Source: Impatiens glandulifera | Taxonomy: Eukaryota > Streptophyta > Magnoliopsida > Ericales > Balsaminaceae | NCBI RefSeq assembly: GCF_907164915.1 | Contig: NC_061863.1 | Coordinates: 31,095,258-31,159,257, forward strand | Reading direction: 5' to 3' | Length of the DNA stretch: 64,000 nucleotides | Shown: positions 47,323-59,275 of the stretch, one piece after another | How positions within the stretch are numbered: the first letter of the stretch is position 1 | Layout of the letters: every line of letters begins with the position of its first letter | Notes under the pieces: generated by a model | Told to the model about the DNA's origin: nothing | Databases searched by the model: none | Seen by the model: only the letters and a program-made list of their open reading frames with translations | Made by a program: the position numbers and the translations under genes

Positions 47323-48899
47323 TGTTGGGTCAAAATTTTTTGACTAAGTGTCAAAGTAGTTTGGCTATTGGAATTTTGATGATGAATGTACATAAAACTC
47401 AATCTATGTCGTCTAATCGTTTTTGGTGCAGGTGTATCGAAAATAGGCTATATTAGACTAAGTCTTAATGAGGTTCATTAGACTGATTGGGCATTAGATG
47501 CATTGAGTTACACGGAGTTAGACGTGTAGTCTAACAGACGTAGTTAGATGTCTAGTATAACAGACGTAGTTAGACACGTAGTCTAACAGACGGAGTTAGA
47601 CGTGCAGTCTAATAGACGGAGTTAAACGTGCAGTCTAACAGACGGAGTTAGACGTGCAATCTAACAGACGTAGTTAGACGTGCAGTCTAACACACATAGT
47701 TAGACATGAAGTCTAACTAATGAGAGTTATACGTACAGTCTAACTCCTTTAGATTAGTCTGAAGAGATGTATAGTTAGACGTGCAGTCTAACTAATGAGA
47801 GTTAGACGTACAATCTAACTCCTTCAAATTAGTTTGAAGAGATGTATAGTTAGACGTGCAGTATAACTAATGGAAGTTAGACGTGCAGTCTAACTCCTTC
47901 AGATTAGTCTGAAGGGATGTGTTATTAGACGTGTTGTCTAATCCCATTAGACCAGGTGGTCTAATGGATCCTGCTATTAGACAGGGGCGTCTAATTTCAT
48001 TAGACGAGGTCGTCTAAGTGAAATATGTCTAATTCTATGCTTAAGTAGTTGCTTGAAGCTAGCACCCGTCTACCCACGATCAACTAACTGTACGCTACTC
48101 ATGCTCCACTTTCTAGTGAAGATCAGTACGACATCCAGTTGCAACCAATTGATCAATTCCACGTAAGCAAATATTATTCCCACTACTCGTTTTTGTAGGA
48201 ATATCCTAGAAGAATATTTGGCGCACTACCAGATTGGTACAGCTATGATCCTAATGCTCAGAGTCTGTTGTGTACTTTGGAGGCGTTCCAATGGAAGATC
48301 GCCACGTGTCATTATGAAAGTTTTGACCACTGGTACCTGCTCATTATTTAAAGATTCTGAAGGACAACGGAAGAACTTCCAGAGAATAAGAGAATTTGCT
48401 GAACACTGCTGGAATTATAGAGTATTGAATCTAAGCATTCAAACTGTCATATTGAGCGAGCTGCTTTTTTGTTTTTACTGAGTGTTCAATCAAGAGAGAG
48501 TTGAATCAAAGCATTGTTTTAGCTGAGTGATATTCTTCATCATATTGTAAGTTGAACAAAGTTTGTTCTATTCAACAGTGAGCTATTCGTGCAACTGTAT
48601 TTGATTCGAAAGTATAGGGAATCCTTCTGGTGGTTGGAAGAAGGGGTGACGTAGGAGAGTTAACTCCGAACATCCATAAACAAACTGTTGTGTCTTTTCA
48701 TTCTGTCTTCTTCTCATTCTTGGTTCTTAGCTTCAAACCTAAGCAAATGTTTCCGCACTTGAATCGTTCAAGCGTTTGCAAGGGTTTGTGTAGAATAGAA
48801 AGTGATTTAAATCCTTAATAAGATTTCTATCAAATTGTTTGTCCTAAGTCGTCATCAATAACCAGACCCCCGTCTCTATCGATTACGCCGATCCTATCA
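47323..48899 (+). repeat. 3' LTR of the outer element, with U3 hairpin array of a different spacer type
   Basis: Begins TGTTGGGTC after the polypurine tract and ends CCTATCA. The array at about 47510-47930 uses the same GTTAGAC/GTCTAAC arms but mostly AGACGGA/AGACGTA spacers. The 3' half (from about 48040) aligns with the nested element's LTR, including the TATTTAAAG box near 48345. Length about 1577 bp. Confidence 0.9.
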
Positions 48900-50199
48900 A
48901 GATCAAAAAAGGAACAGAAGATAGGGACGACGAACGACCGAATGGCCGAGCTATGGAGATAGAGGAGAAAAAACTAACCAACGAATAAGGTTTAAATCAT
49001 TTGGTAACTTTTATTGTAATAAGGTTGATCCATTCTTCGGATCTACAATATAATTATGGTCTCGAATCCTTTGTTGTCGTTTATTTCATTTCTTGGTTTA
49101 CAATCTATTGTGTTGTCTTATTTTTTTGGAATTGAAGGAGAACTAGTATGACACCCCACACTTATAGCCCCCACTTAGTTCAACGCTCTTCCACATGGAA
49201 TCAAACTCGTGACCTTTTGGTCTCTTAGGCCGACTCTTACCACTGAGTTACCTTAGTGTGGTTGTTAGTCTTATTTCACAACTCATTTAGTTGCTAAATA
49301 GGGGATTACGAAGCGATTATAAATATATATATGTTTGTTTGGGATTATGTTTTGTTGTTAGTTGTAAGACACATTAAAACATAAAATTAAGAGGTATTTG
49401 TCTCTCTAATTATATTTTTAAAGTTGTTTACATTACCGTTCATAATTTCATTATGCTTGTTCAAATTTATTGGTCAAATATCTCCCTATATTACTCTCGC
49501 TTGGGAAATCTAACATATTTTTCAACCGGAACGAGTTATCAAATCAAAATATTTTAATGGATGATTGTCATGTTGTTCTTCATTTGTGGTTGAAAGTTTA
49601 TGAAGAATAGAGGTAGGGGTCGACACAAATGATTAGACACCCTTCATATTGAAATAAAGCTAGTTTTGACTGAAATTAAACCCTTGACCAGCCAATAGAT
49701 TTATTATTAGGACTACAAATGACTTAAGCCACTTGTGATTCACGCGAGTTGCTCGGTCAAAGCTTGACTTATAAAATTTTCGAACTCACTAGAGGTAGCG
49801 AGTTATATCTTGAACGTTTGTTGGCTAAGCATTAAAAATCTACACGTCAATTTATAAAATTAAAATAATTATTCTTATTTATTTTCATATAAATAAAATG
49901 AAAATAATTAACCCCAACGCCAAAACCTAATTAAAATAATTCATTTGATTAATTATTGTGATAATTAAATCCTAATTAATTAAGGAAATGACCAAAACAA
50001 AAAATAAAATTATTTGAGATAAATGTTGTACTCATTTTATCTTAAAATAAATAATTTAGAATCAAATGAGGTACCCATTTCATCCCACCAATATTTGTCA
50101 TATTATGTGTATTTAAATAGATCAAAATTAAAGTTGAAAGGGTGAAAGAAAAATCAATTTCAAACAAAACCTTTAAGCTTTAAAAAAATAATTGCAATC
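48900..50199. other. Intergenic DNA between two retrotransposons, containing a SINE-like segment
   Basis: Apart from the SINE-like piece at 49130-49262, the stretch is AT-rich with no recognisable open frame. It may include the flank into which the retroelements inserted. Confidence 0.45.
49130..49262 (-). mobile_element. tRNA-derived SINE-like element (fragment)
   Basis: On the minus strand an A-box-like AACTCAGTGGTAAGAGT (49233-49249) is followed, with about 19 bases between, by a B-box-like GGTCACGAGTTTGATTCC (49197-49214). This is the order and spacing of a tRNA-derived pol III promoter. Downstream the sequence continues for about 70 bases without a clear tail or target duplication. Family unknown. 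Confidence 0.5.
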
Positions 50200-52668
50200 G
50201 GTTGTAGCCAAAATCCGAAGATAAAGCTACAATCGCGACGACGCCCATTGGATTAGTGTTGGATTTTCATCCAACGCTTTAGACGCGCCCGTGTAGCCCG
50301 CTGCAACGGAGGGAACGCGCACCCGCACAACACACAATCAACTAACACGAACGTTAACTTCGTCCATCAAAACATAACGAAATTCCTGTGCCTTGACGGA
50401 TGACTGATTGAACGCCCCGCGATTGCAAAACGCGTACGAAACGATGTCATTTTGGCCGCCACCGTCTTCTTCGTCACGACGCTGGAGGGACAAGGATAAT
50501 GTATCATCCTTTGATTTTCCAAAAGTTATACTTTTTCCAAAGTCAACCAAATCGGCTAATTCAAAATCTGAAATGATTACCCTACTTCGGTGATCATTTC
50601 TACTATATTAATGGGGTTGAATCATCCCTATTCCGGCAAGTGGGATGAAGAACAGTCAAAACGCCATTAATGGCTTTTGTTTGATTCGATCCACTTGACT
50701 CCTCTAACTAACTTCGAGAGGCTATAAATAGCCTTCCTAAACAAATCTAATGCCATCTCAAGCCTCAAATCATAAATTATAGTTGATCTGCCAATAAAGC
50801 TTTTTCGAAATTTCGTATAAGGCTCTAAAACTTGGATCGAGGCATCCCAAAAACTTCCCTAATGTCTAAAGAATGTTCTATCATCCTTGGTATGCTTTCA
50901 ATCATCCTGCAATTCATACTTCTAATTTGAAATTTCAATTTATATATTTCAGTTTTCATAAGCTTGTATGTTGTCTGATTTTTGAATTTGATGATTGGAA
51001 ATCAATCTTATGATCATTTATGAGCTTTCTGTGCAAGCTAGAACCAATCAATCGGTCTTAAAAAGAAAAATCCAAATTCGAATTTAATAAATAAAAAAAT
51101 GGATTTACTGTTTTTGGGCTAATCCTTGAGGATCACAGCCTAGAAAGTTTCCCAACTATTTAGATCATGTTTGATCCATTCCGATCATTTTTTTATTAAA
51201 ATCAAAATTTTCAAAATAATAGAAATTTTTGAGTTCTTGTTTTGGTATTTATCAAGTCTATTAGGTATAAGGATTCTATTGACTATCTCCTTTCACCTCA
51301 AAACAACTTTAAAACTAAAAATCTGATTTTGGGCTACCGACTATTTTAAACAAATTGATCATCATCTAGGTCGATTGATAGATTGGGATGATATTCTAAA
51401 TATTCATGGGAGTTTTGTGAAGCTACCTAGGCCCTTGGATTGAAGAATTCAAACTTTCATATAATTTGAAAAATCAACAAGATGCTCTTGAGGACTAGTA
51501 GGTCCAACCTTCACCGATGAACGATATGTCCGACCAATGTTATTGAATTATAATAGAGGACTTTTACATCCGACTGAGAGTTTAGACCTAGGGCCAAGAA
51601 CTCCCAAAGCTAGGATCGATGACCTTCACCTAGGACTGAGAGGTCAAACCTATGACCGAAGAATCTCGACCTAGACCGAGAACTCCCAAACCTAGGACAT
51701 ATAACCTTCCCCAATGATCGAGAGGCCAATCCTAAGACCAAAGAATCTCGATCTCGACCAATGACCTCTACCCCTGATTGAGAGGTAAAACCTAGGGCCG
51801 AGGAATCTCGACCTCAATCGAGAATCCTTAAACCTAGGACCGATGAACTTATCCCAAGGCTAACCCTGGACCAGTAGTTTTTACACCTCGACCAATAATC
51901 CTAGCTAAGGACTGAGAGTCTTTAGCCCCTCGACCGAGGTTTCTTAGCTTGGACCGATGGGTCGGACCAAGGGTCCTAGACTCCGACCGATGAAAATGAA
52001 CCCAAGACCTAGGAGTCCTAAGACTATTTGGTTCCCATTTTCAAAATCCAAAATAATTTTTATAATTTTGGAACCTCAAATAATTTTCTAAAAATCCCAA
52101 AAAATTAGAAAATGTTTTCAAAATATTTTGGGATATTTCCACAAACAATATTTTGACAAAGACTTGTTTGGGATTAATGTTTAAACCCTAATACATTTAA
52201 AATGACTTATGTTTTCTAGGTAATTCCCTCCCTAAGTTATCAACAACAACAAATACCAACATTTAAATAATTGTTTTTACAATTCTTTAAATAACATACA
52301 AACCTTATGCATGCTTAGGACCAAAAGGATAATCGAAAAAAATTAAATATTATACAACCGATTTTCAAAAGACAAATTTATAAGTAGATACCATTTTTAA
52401 AATGGGTACGTAGGATGAAGTGCGAAACTCTTTTCCCGAGTATCACTAAACTACGAACTAACATAAACAATTACAAATGCGTTTGTATACGTATGCCATT
52501 TTTATTGATTTTCAAAAATTAATTGGCGACTCTATTTCAAAATAAATAATCTGTTAAATTAATTATGTTTAAAAATAATGTTTTATTTTTAAAAAAATGA
52601 ATTACATGCAAATAGTCTCAAGCTTTTCACGGAAACCATATAAAGGGTTTTTTTTGGGGGTTATCACT
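50200..52668 (+). repeat. 5' LTR of the Tat/Ogre-type element
   Basis: Contains a TATAAATAGCC promoter box near 50725, a run of degenerate repeats with CCTAGGACCGA words at about 51480-52030, and ends TTATCAC just before the primer-binding-like site. It matches the inverted fragment at 19150-20790. A minus-strand frame at 50338-50550 inside it is probably chance. The 5' boundary was chosen from the TGTAGCC word at 50204 and is uncertain. Confidence 0.55.
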
Positions 52669-53698
52669 TGTTGACGACTCTACTAGGGATTAAATGTTTA
52701 ACTCAAAAACATAAATTTGGCTTCTGAAACGTTTGTATCACACTTTCAAATTAATAGGCATGTCTTGAAAGTTATAACACTTAATATACGCATAGGTTTT
52801 ATCCTTAAAAATGCCTTTACATGTAAGAGGTATTTCACCCTTCACTTGCTTGCAAATAAGTACACGACCGGGATCAGTACTTCTACACCTATGTGTACAA
52901 ATTATCAATGAGGAATGATAACTTGTTACAAAACAAGTGATGTTACAAGAGGAAAAACTAGAATACACGGGATCGACCCCACCCTATGACTATAAGTCGT
53001 CCGCTAAGACATAAACATTGTGGAGGTGGGGGAAATTCTAAATTGAGTTGATATTCCCAATTTATGGCGGCGGTTTTCTCCCTCCATTATTGGTGAATGA
53101 TACTCTCTTATGATTCCCCTTAGAATAAAATACATGGATACTATCACCAACTCGGTTGTTTGCCGTGCATAGACAACCAAAACCTCGTCACTACAATCCT
53201 TACGTGACTACTATATATGTATTATATATGCATGTATAGTCTATGTAAACATCTCAAACATTTTTCCTTGTGTTAAAAACAAATGCATTTTTGTGTTTCT
53301 TTTGAATTTCCAATCACAGACGATGTCCATGCCGACGAATGTCGAGCTGATCCCATGGATAAAAAAGTTTCCACAAAAACGAGTGAAACCATGAGATTTA
53401 TGTATTGACCCCATCATGAGGTTCACAAATTTAAAATAAACCATACCTTCATGATGCAAATACAAAGAAGGTGGGTCCATATAGGATGGGTTTAATATAT
53501 GGGAGAAAGGCTCATGTGCCCAACCATAGAAGAATTACGAGTTATCCTGATGATGGACATAAAAACATTTAGAACTTAAAACCACGTGTAGAATCAATGT
53601 CCTTGAGGAAGTTCTTGTAAGAGGAATATAATTATACTAAGACAACATTCAAAACAATCCTTAAAAATAATGCCGTCGACTTCCAGAAATAGAATAAT

Positions 53699-54380
53699 AT
53701 GGAAATAAGGAATGTAGAAGTTCCCCTAACTATGGGTTCCTCCCTGATAACGATGACAGTCTTGTTGGCCCATTTCTACATGGCTCCGGAAAATGACATG
53801 CCATTCTCCAAAATCATTGAGGCAGCATATCACATGCGTATGGGAAACAAAGACCCCTCATGTATCATTTTGGCTGAAATGCTGATAGATTTAAACACGT
53901 TCTTAACCTCAAATGTGTGCAGAAGAGGCTCACTTCTGATTCTTTACATTTAGTTTCTCGACAAACTAGGACGCCTGCTACCAGTATTTCCTAGAGACAT
54001 CTTGTTCCCTTCTTTCCTCTAGACCCCTCGTAGAGAATGATGACAAAGTTAGAGATTTTCTCCCATGGTATCCCATCAAGAAGATGACATACATGATGGA
54101 TGATGAACCCCTGATAATTCTTATGGGCTTAGAATGGGTTACCTCCTACAACACTCGCGACCTCTATAAAAAGTTTGGTCGTGACATTATGCCCCGTATA
54201 CAGGAAATGCCATCGCTATAGACAAGCCCATCGATCACTAGGCCTATGTAGGATATCTCGAGAAATGGCACAACGCCTCTCAGATGGATATTCTAAATGA
54301 GCAAAAGAACTATATGACCGTCATTCTTGTAGAATACGAGATGGTGAAGAAAAATGAAGAGGGGGGAAGTTTCTAGTGTG
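53699..54380 (+). pseudogene. Extra ORF upstream of gag (Tat/Ogre ORF1-like), broken
   Basis: An 84-codon frame (TMTVLLAHFYMAPENDMPF, LAEMLIDLNTF) and, further on, YVGYLEKWHNASQMDILNEQKNYM with stops between them resemble the extra ORF found between LTR and gag in Tat/Ogre elements. Its function is unknown in the family. The identification rests on position and remembered phrases and is tentative. Confidence 0.4.
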
Positions 54381-54639
54381 GGAATAGGCTACAGTTAGAC
54401 CTAAAAGCCTATAACCTCTGTCAAAACTTTTTCCGTTTTAAACTCTCTCTATAAAATATCAACAACATAACTTTGTTTGTTTGTAACAAAATTAACGAGT
54501 ATGTTTATATAACAACTCTATGTTTTCTTTTTTAATCAAAAAGGAAATGTTCACTCTATATGATTTATTTTATGTGCATATGCATTATGTAGTACTCTAT
54601 TACAACTGCAAATCTTCACCTCTTTCTTTTCGTAACAGT

Positions 54640-55950
54640 CCATGACTACGACTAGAGATACGGTTCCTAGAAATAGAGACCCAAAAGTCGGACATTTTAT
54701 ATGCCACCAAATAGCCGAAGAGCTCCGATCTCTATGACCAAATTTAGAGAAATGAAGGCAGCTTTGCAACATTTAACGGAACAACTCGCGTTGATCACAA
54801 CTTCTTTAACTAATTAGCAAATTTCGACTACATCCCAAAACATATATTCTTCCTATCGATTTCTCACCCAACATATTCCAGTTATGTTCACCCAATTAAC
54901 CTCGTCCTACTAGTCAACAAGGGCAAGAGGAAGTCTCTCTCTATGAAGACTCTAGAGAGGATATCGATCTAACTACACGGGCACAACAAGAGGAGGTATT
55001 AAAACCCTTGGGATCACATGAAAAAAATTACAGCGGTTGATCAACCACCTCTAACAGAATATGAAAGCTGGATGGCTCAAGTTCAAGCCATGCATGCATA
55101 AATGCAATCCTAACTAAATAAGATAGCTAAGGGTAAAAGCACTGAAAAGAACACTATGAATGGAAAGACATTATGAAAGTTTTCATTCCGTTAGGATTTA
55201 AGCTTCCAACCTTATCCAAGTAAAAATGAAAAAGCGACACATCAGTCTTTTTCAAAATATACACTTCTTCTATGAACCCATTACGACTTGAAGAACCAGC
55301 TATTTTCCACTTATTCTGATAGTACATCGATGGCGTTTCTCTACGTTGGTATCACCAACAAAAGATAGTATATTTACAGAGCCCAAAAGAACTTGCTACA
55401 ACGATCATAGATAAGAGGTTGAATAACATCAAACGAGGAGAAAATGAAAAAATTCTCCATATTTATCAAAAGATAGAAAGTTGTCGCCGAGAAAATCTAT
55501 TCCCTCCCAAGCAAACAACGACAAATTGATATGATCTTGGAAAGTGTTAACTGTTGATATTCTATTGGTTTTTTTGCCACGACCTTCCAAAATATGAAGA
55601 AACTTCTAAAAACCGACAATAACCTCGATGATTCTATAAAGAAAGAATGGAAAGAGGGAAAAGCAGTCAAAGCTACCTCATCTCTAAGTCGTTTCCCGAG
55701 AAAAGAAAACACAAACGTACACAAGGTAACCATTGTATGGCAGGAGTATTCGCCTCAAAATACAAGCCCATGTAAGCCTCCACAGCCTACTGAAGATCAT
55801 TCAGGAAAAAATCTTATCAAGCTCCTCTACCCATGAACGGACAGATCATTCTTGGGAAAGTATGAGAATTCTTGGTGTAACTACGACCTAACAAAGGGCC
55901 ACGCTACCGACAGTTGTAGCGCCCTTAAACATTTGTTTGAGAACTTGATT
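54640..55950 (+). pseudogene. gypsy gag with degraded zinc knuckle
   Basis: Fragments in more than one frame: a charged N-terminal part near 54650-54800, a capsid-like part near 55180-55560 (RWYHQQKIVYLQSPKELATTIIDKRL), and near 55872 WCNYDLTKGHATDSC, a Tat-type knuckle in which the first His is Asp. Many stops. In the family this is the particle protein. Confidence 0.55.
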
Positions 55951-56439
55951 GATTAGAGTGCGATTGCCAAGATGGAAATAACAAATAACCCACTATCGGA
56001 TCATCAAGTCAACATGATCACCACCGACAAAGCATCCTTTAACCCTGACGCGTTACTGGGCATGATCACGCTAAACTAGAGATCAACATGTTGACCTCTG
56101 GCCCAAAAAGAAGTCCAAAACCTGTTCTGGTAAAACTTCTAAACGGTGGAAGTCAAAAACGACTTTCTACATCTACGCCCGATAGATATCGCGACAACAG
56201 GGAAGACGATCCTAAAGCTCTTAATCTAGGAGATAGCCTTCTAAGTCAACTAAAAATGATAAATGCTAATATTTTCATCTAGGAAATTCAGATGTAGTCT
56301 ATCGAGCACAGGAAAGAAGTCTTCAATGAAGATTTGCCAATGTCCCTACTAACACACCCCAAAAGAACTAATAGGGATGATATCCACTAGTTCACAACAT
56401 AATATTGTCGACTTCAAAGACAAGAATCTTCCATCAACC

Positions 56440-59275
56440 GAATCAAACCATGATAAAACCCTCTACATTTCAATGCAAATTGAGGGAAAGACTTATGTAA
56501 TGGTATTGATAGACAATGGATCTGCTCTCAACATATGTCATTGGTAGACTATTAAGAAAATAGGTGTATCACGAGACAAAATCATACCATCTAACATGTG
56601 TTAGAGGCTTTGAAAGCTCTCGCCGCAAGACAATGGGTTGACTCAAGTGTACTGTCTAAGTGGCTGACATATCCTTTCAAGTTGAATTTTGCATCATCAA
56701 TATGCAACCTTCCAATAACCTTATCAAAGGAAGACCATAGTTGTATCAAGTCAAGGCTTTATCCTCTACACTACACTACACTGAAAGCTCAGGTTCATTT
56801 TTAACGACCAAGTTATAACAATCAACGGTGAACTAACACCTTGACAATCATTGGGTCTACCCATATTGATACCCCTAAGGTTAAATTAAGCGGGTTTGAT
56901 ATATATCCAATCCTCTCAAAAGGTACAGACTCATCTAAACACCCTATCTTTAGTACTTTTAGCCTCTCTTCCATTAGAATAATGCACAGAATGAGATATT
57001 TCCCTAGCATGGGCTTAGACTCAAACGCCAATGGCATTCCATCATTCCCGCAACCGTGTTTTAACATGGATCGTCATGGTCTAGGATACATCCCTACATA
57101 ATTTGAAGAAATCTACAAGGGAAGGATATCCAAACGAAGCATAGATGTTCCACCAACCATGAAGGGACAACTCATCCACGAAGGACAAAGCACCATATGC
57201 TTTGACTTCCCTGAACCCTTTACCAATCCAAATTTACTAAGAAATTTTCTAGGTCTCGAAATCTTTTTAGATTGTTCTCATAATCCTAACCCTTCTGTTT
57301 GGATGATTAGAAAAAGAACAAAATATTGATGCGATGCCCTGGAAAACTTGGCTCTGACTCCCAAGCAGGTTGAACCAACTTAGGAAGACAACTCTTCCGG
57401 TCTTCAAGGAATTGATTCACTTTCATTTGTCGATACTATGATCGATGAAAGTAGAACTCTTTCTCCTCTCATCTGTAGAGAAATGTTAAATACTTTACAT
57501 TGTAAGAAATCTAAGAACAATGATCATGTTAGATCAACTTTTCTTATATGTAATAAACCCCTCGATATAAGACAAGAAGTATACTTCGAATCTATGAGTA
57601 AAAATGATCTTTCCGTTTTCTCTAACTTAAACTTCGAAACCAAACACTTTTTATAAACTCAGAATGAGATTGTCTCTACAGAGGAAAAAACAATAAAAAA
57701 CAATCTAAACACGACCATCAATCCTTAGATCGTACTAATTGGCCTAAATTTAAACCTATGAGAGCGTTTGGAGATAGTTAAGCTACTAAAAGCCAACACA
57801 GACGTCTTCTCCTAGTCATACAAGGACATGCTAGACATTGATCCAAAGATCACATGACATAACATTCCTCTATATTTTGACCCTAAGCTAGTAAATCAAA
57901 AGTTCAGACAGATGAAAGAGGAAGTCGTGAACAAAATCCAAGAATAAGTCCGAAAGCAACTCGAAGACGAATTTCTCGAGATAATGGAATATCCTACATG
58001 GATAGCTAATGTAGTTCCCATTCTGAAGAAAGACAGGAAAATATCGGGATATGAATAAGGCCAGCCCTAATGATCACTTCCCATTACCAAACATCAACAT
58101 ATTGGTCGACCATGCTACCGGTCATAAACTGTTATCATTCATGGACGAATTTTCAGGATACAACTAAATCCTTATGGCCCTACAAGATAAGGAAAAGACC
58201 ACATTTATAATAGAGGTAAGAACTTCTATTATAGAGTAATTCCATTCGGTCTTGAGAATGCAGGAGCTACCTATCAAAGGGTAGACACCATGAACCTTCA
58301 TGACATAATCCACAAGAAAGTAGAAGTATATGTTGACGACATGATCTTCAAATCGAAGGATCGAGAAGGACATGTCCAAAACCTCGAGAAATTCCTACAA
58401 TGAATAAGGAAATATCATCAACAATTTAACCCGAAGAAATGTACCTTCGTAGTCACAACTGGTAAAATGCTCGGCTTCTTAATCACATAGAGGGGTATCG
58501 AAGTCGATCCGTTTAAGATAGAAGCAATCACGACTATATTTCAAGGATTTTTGGGAAAAATCAAATACATTAGTTGTTTCATCAGTAAGCTTACTATGAC
58601 ATGCAATCTGTTTTTTAAACTGCTAAAGAAAGACCAATAGTTTGTATGTGATGAAAACTCTCAACAAGATTTTGATAGAATTAAGGATTATTTAAAATCC
58701 TCACCCATACTCATGCCGCCTAAAGACAATATTCCTCTCTTCCTATAACAGACATAGCCATGGAAAGCCTGTTCGCTCAAGAAAACGAGGACAAACTTAA
58801 AACAACTTTATACTAAATTAATAAAAGGATGACTGTATTTGAATTTAATTACACTCAAGTTGAGAAAATTTGTTGGGCCTTAGCATGGGTCACCAAAAGG
58901 TTGAGATACTACATGCAAACCCACATCATCAAGTTGGTATCAAGACTAAATCCGGTTCACTTCTTGTTCAACGAACTCTTTTTTCACTTAGGCTAGCTAA
59001 ATGGATGATGATGTTATCTGAATACGACATAGCCTATACGGTACAAAAGTCTATCAAGGGAAGCATTATTGCGGACTTCCTTGCTGACTAACCCATCATT
59101 GTTGAGTTAAAAAACGAACTCGAATTCTACGACAAAGGAATTATGAGTATAACATCAAACACAGGGAAATTGATGTTTGAGAGAGCTTCCGGAAAGTAGG
59201 GTTATGGAATTGGGATTATGTTAGTCGACCCGAAAGGGACGTATAACTCAATATCTATTAAACTTTAATATCTCG
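56440..59275 (+). pseudogene. gypsy pol: protease, RT, RNase H and start of a second RNase H
   Basis: Protease LIDNGSALNIC (Asp codon 56512-56514). RT near 57960-58520: ANVVPILKKDRK, PLPNINILVDHATGHKLLSFMDEFSGYN, FYYRVIPFGLENAGATYQR, intact YVDD at 58329-58340, NPKKCTF, MLGFLIT. RNase H near 58780-59090 (EKICWALAWVTKRLRYYM, TSLLTN). From 59160 the phrase FERASGK then GYGIGIMLVDPKGTY matches the start of the additional archaeal-type RNase H of Tat elements. The reading frame is lost many times. Integrase would follow but is cut off. Confidence 0.8.

Larger units (their letters stand above)
31435..48899 (+). mobile_element. Non-autonomous SIRE-like copia element lacking pol, split by a nested element
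   Basis: The ends are LTR sequence of one subtype: both begin TGTTGGGTCAAA and share the variant words AAGTGTCAAAGTAGTTTG and CATAAAACTCAATCTATG, unlike the LTRs of the nested element. After removing the nested insertion (34322-43820) the element is about 8 kb: 5' LTR remnant, gag, a non-coding gap, a very long third ORF, polypurine tract (AAAAAGGGGG at 47309-47318) and a full 3' LTR. Protease, integrase, RT and RNase H are absent: the gag tail near 33240 is followed within 200 bp by the sequence that follows RNase H in the nested element. No matching target duplication was found (ATATT left, AGATC right). Confidence 0.82.

Noticed and set aside
50338..50550. 70-codon minus-strand frame inside the gypsy LTR
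   Set aside because: No recognisable content; lies in LTR sequence antisense to the element.
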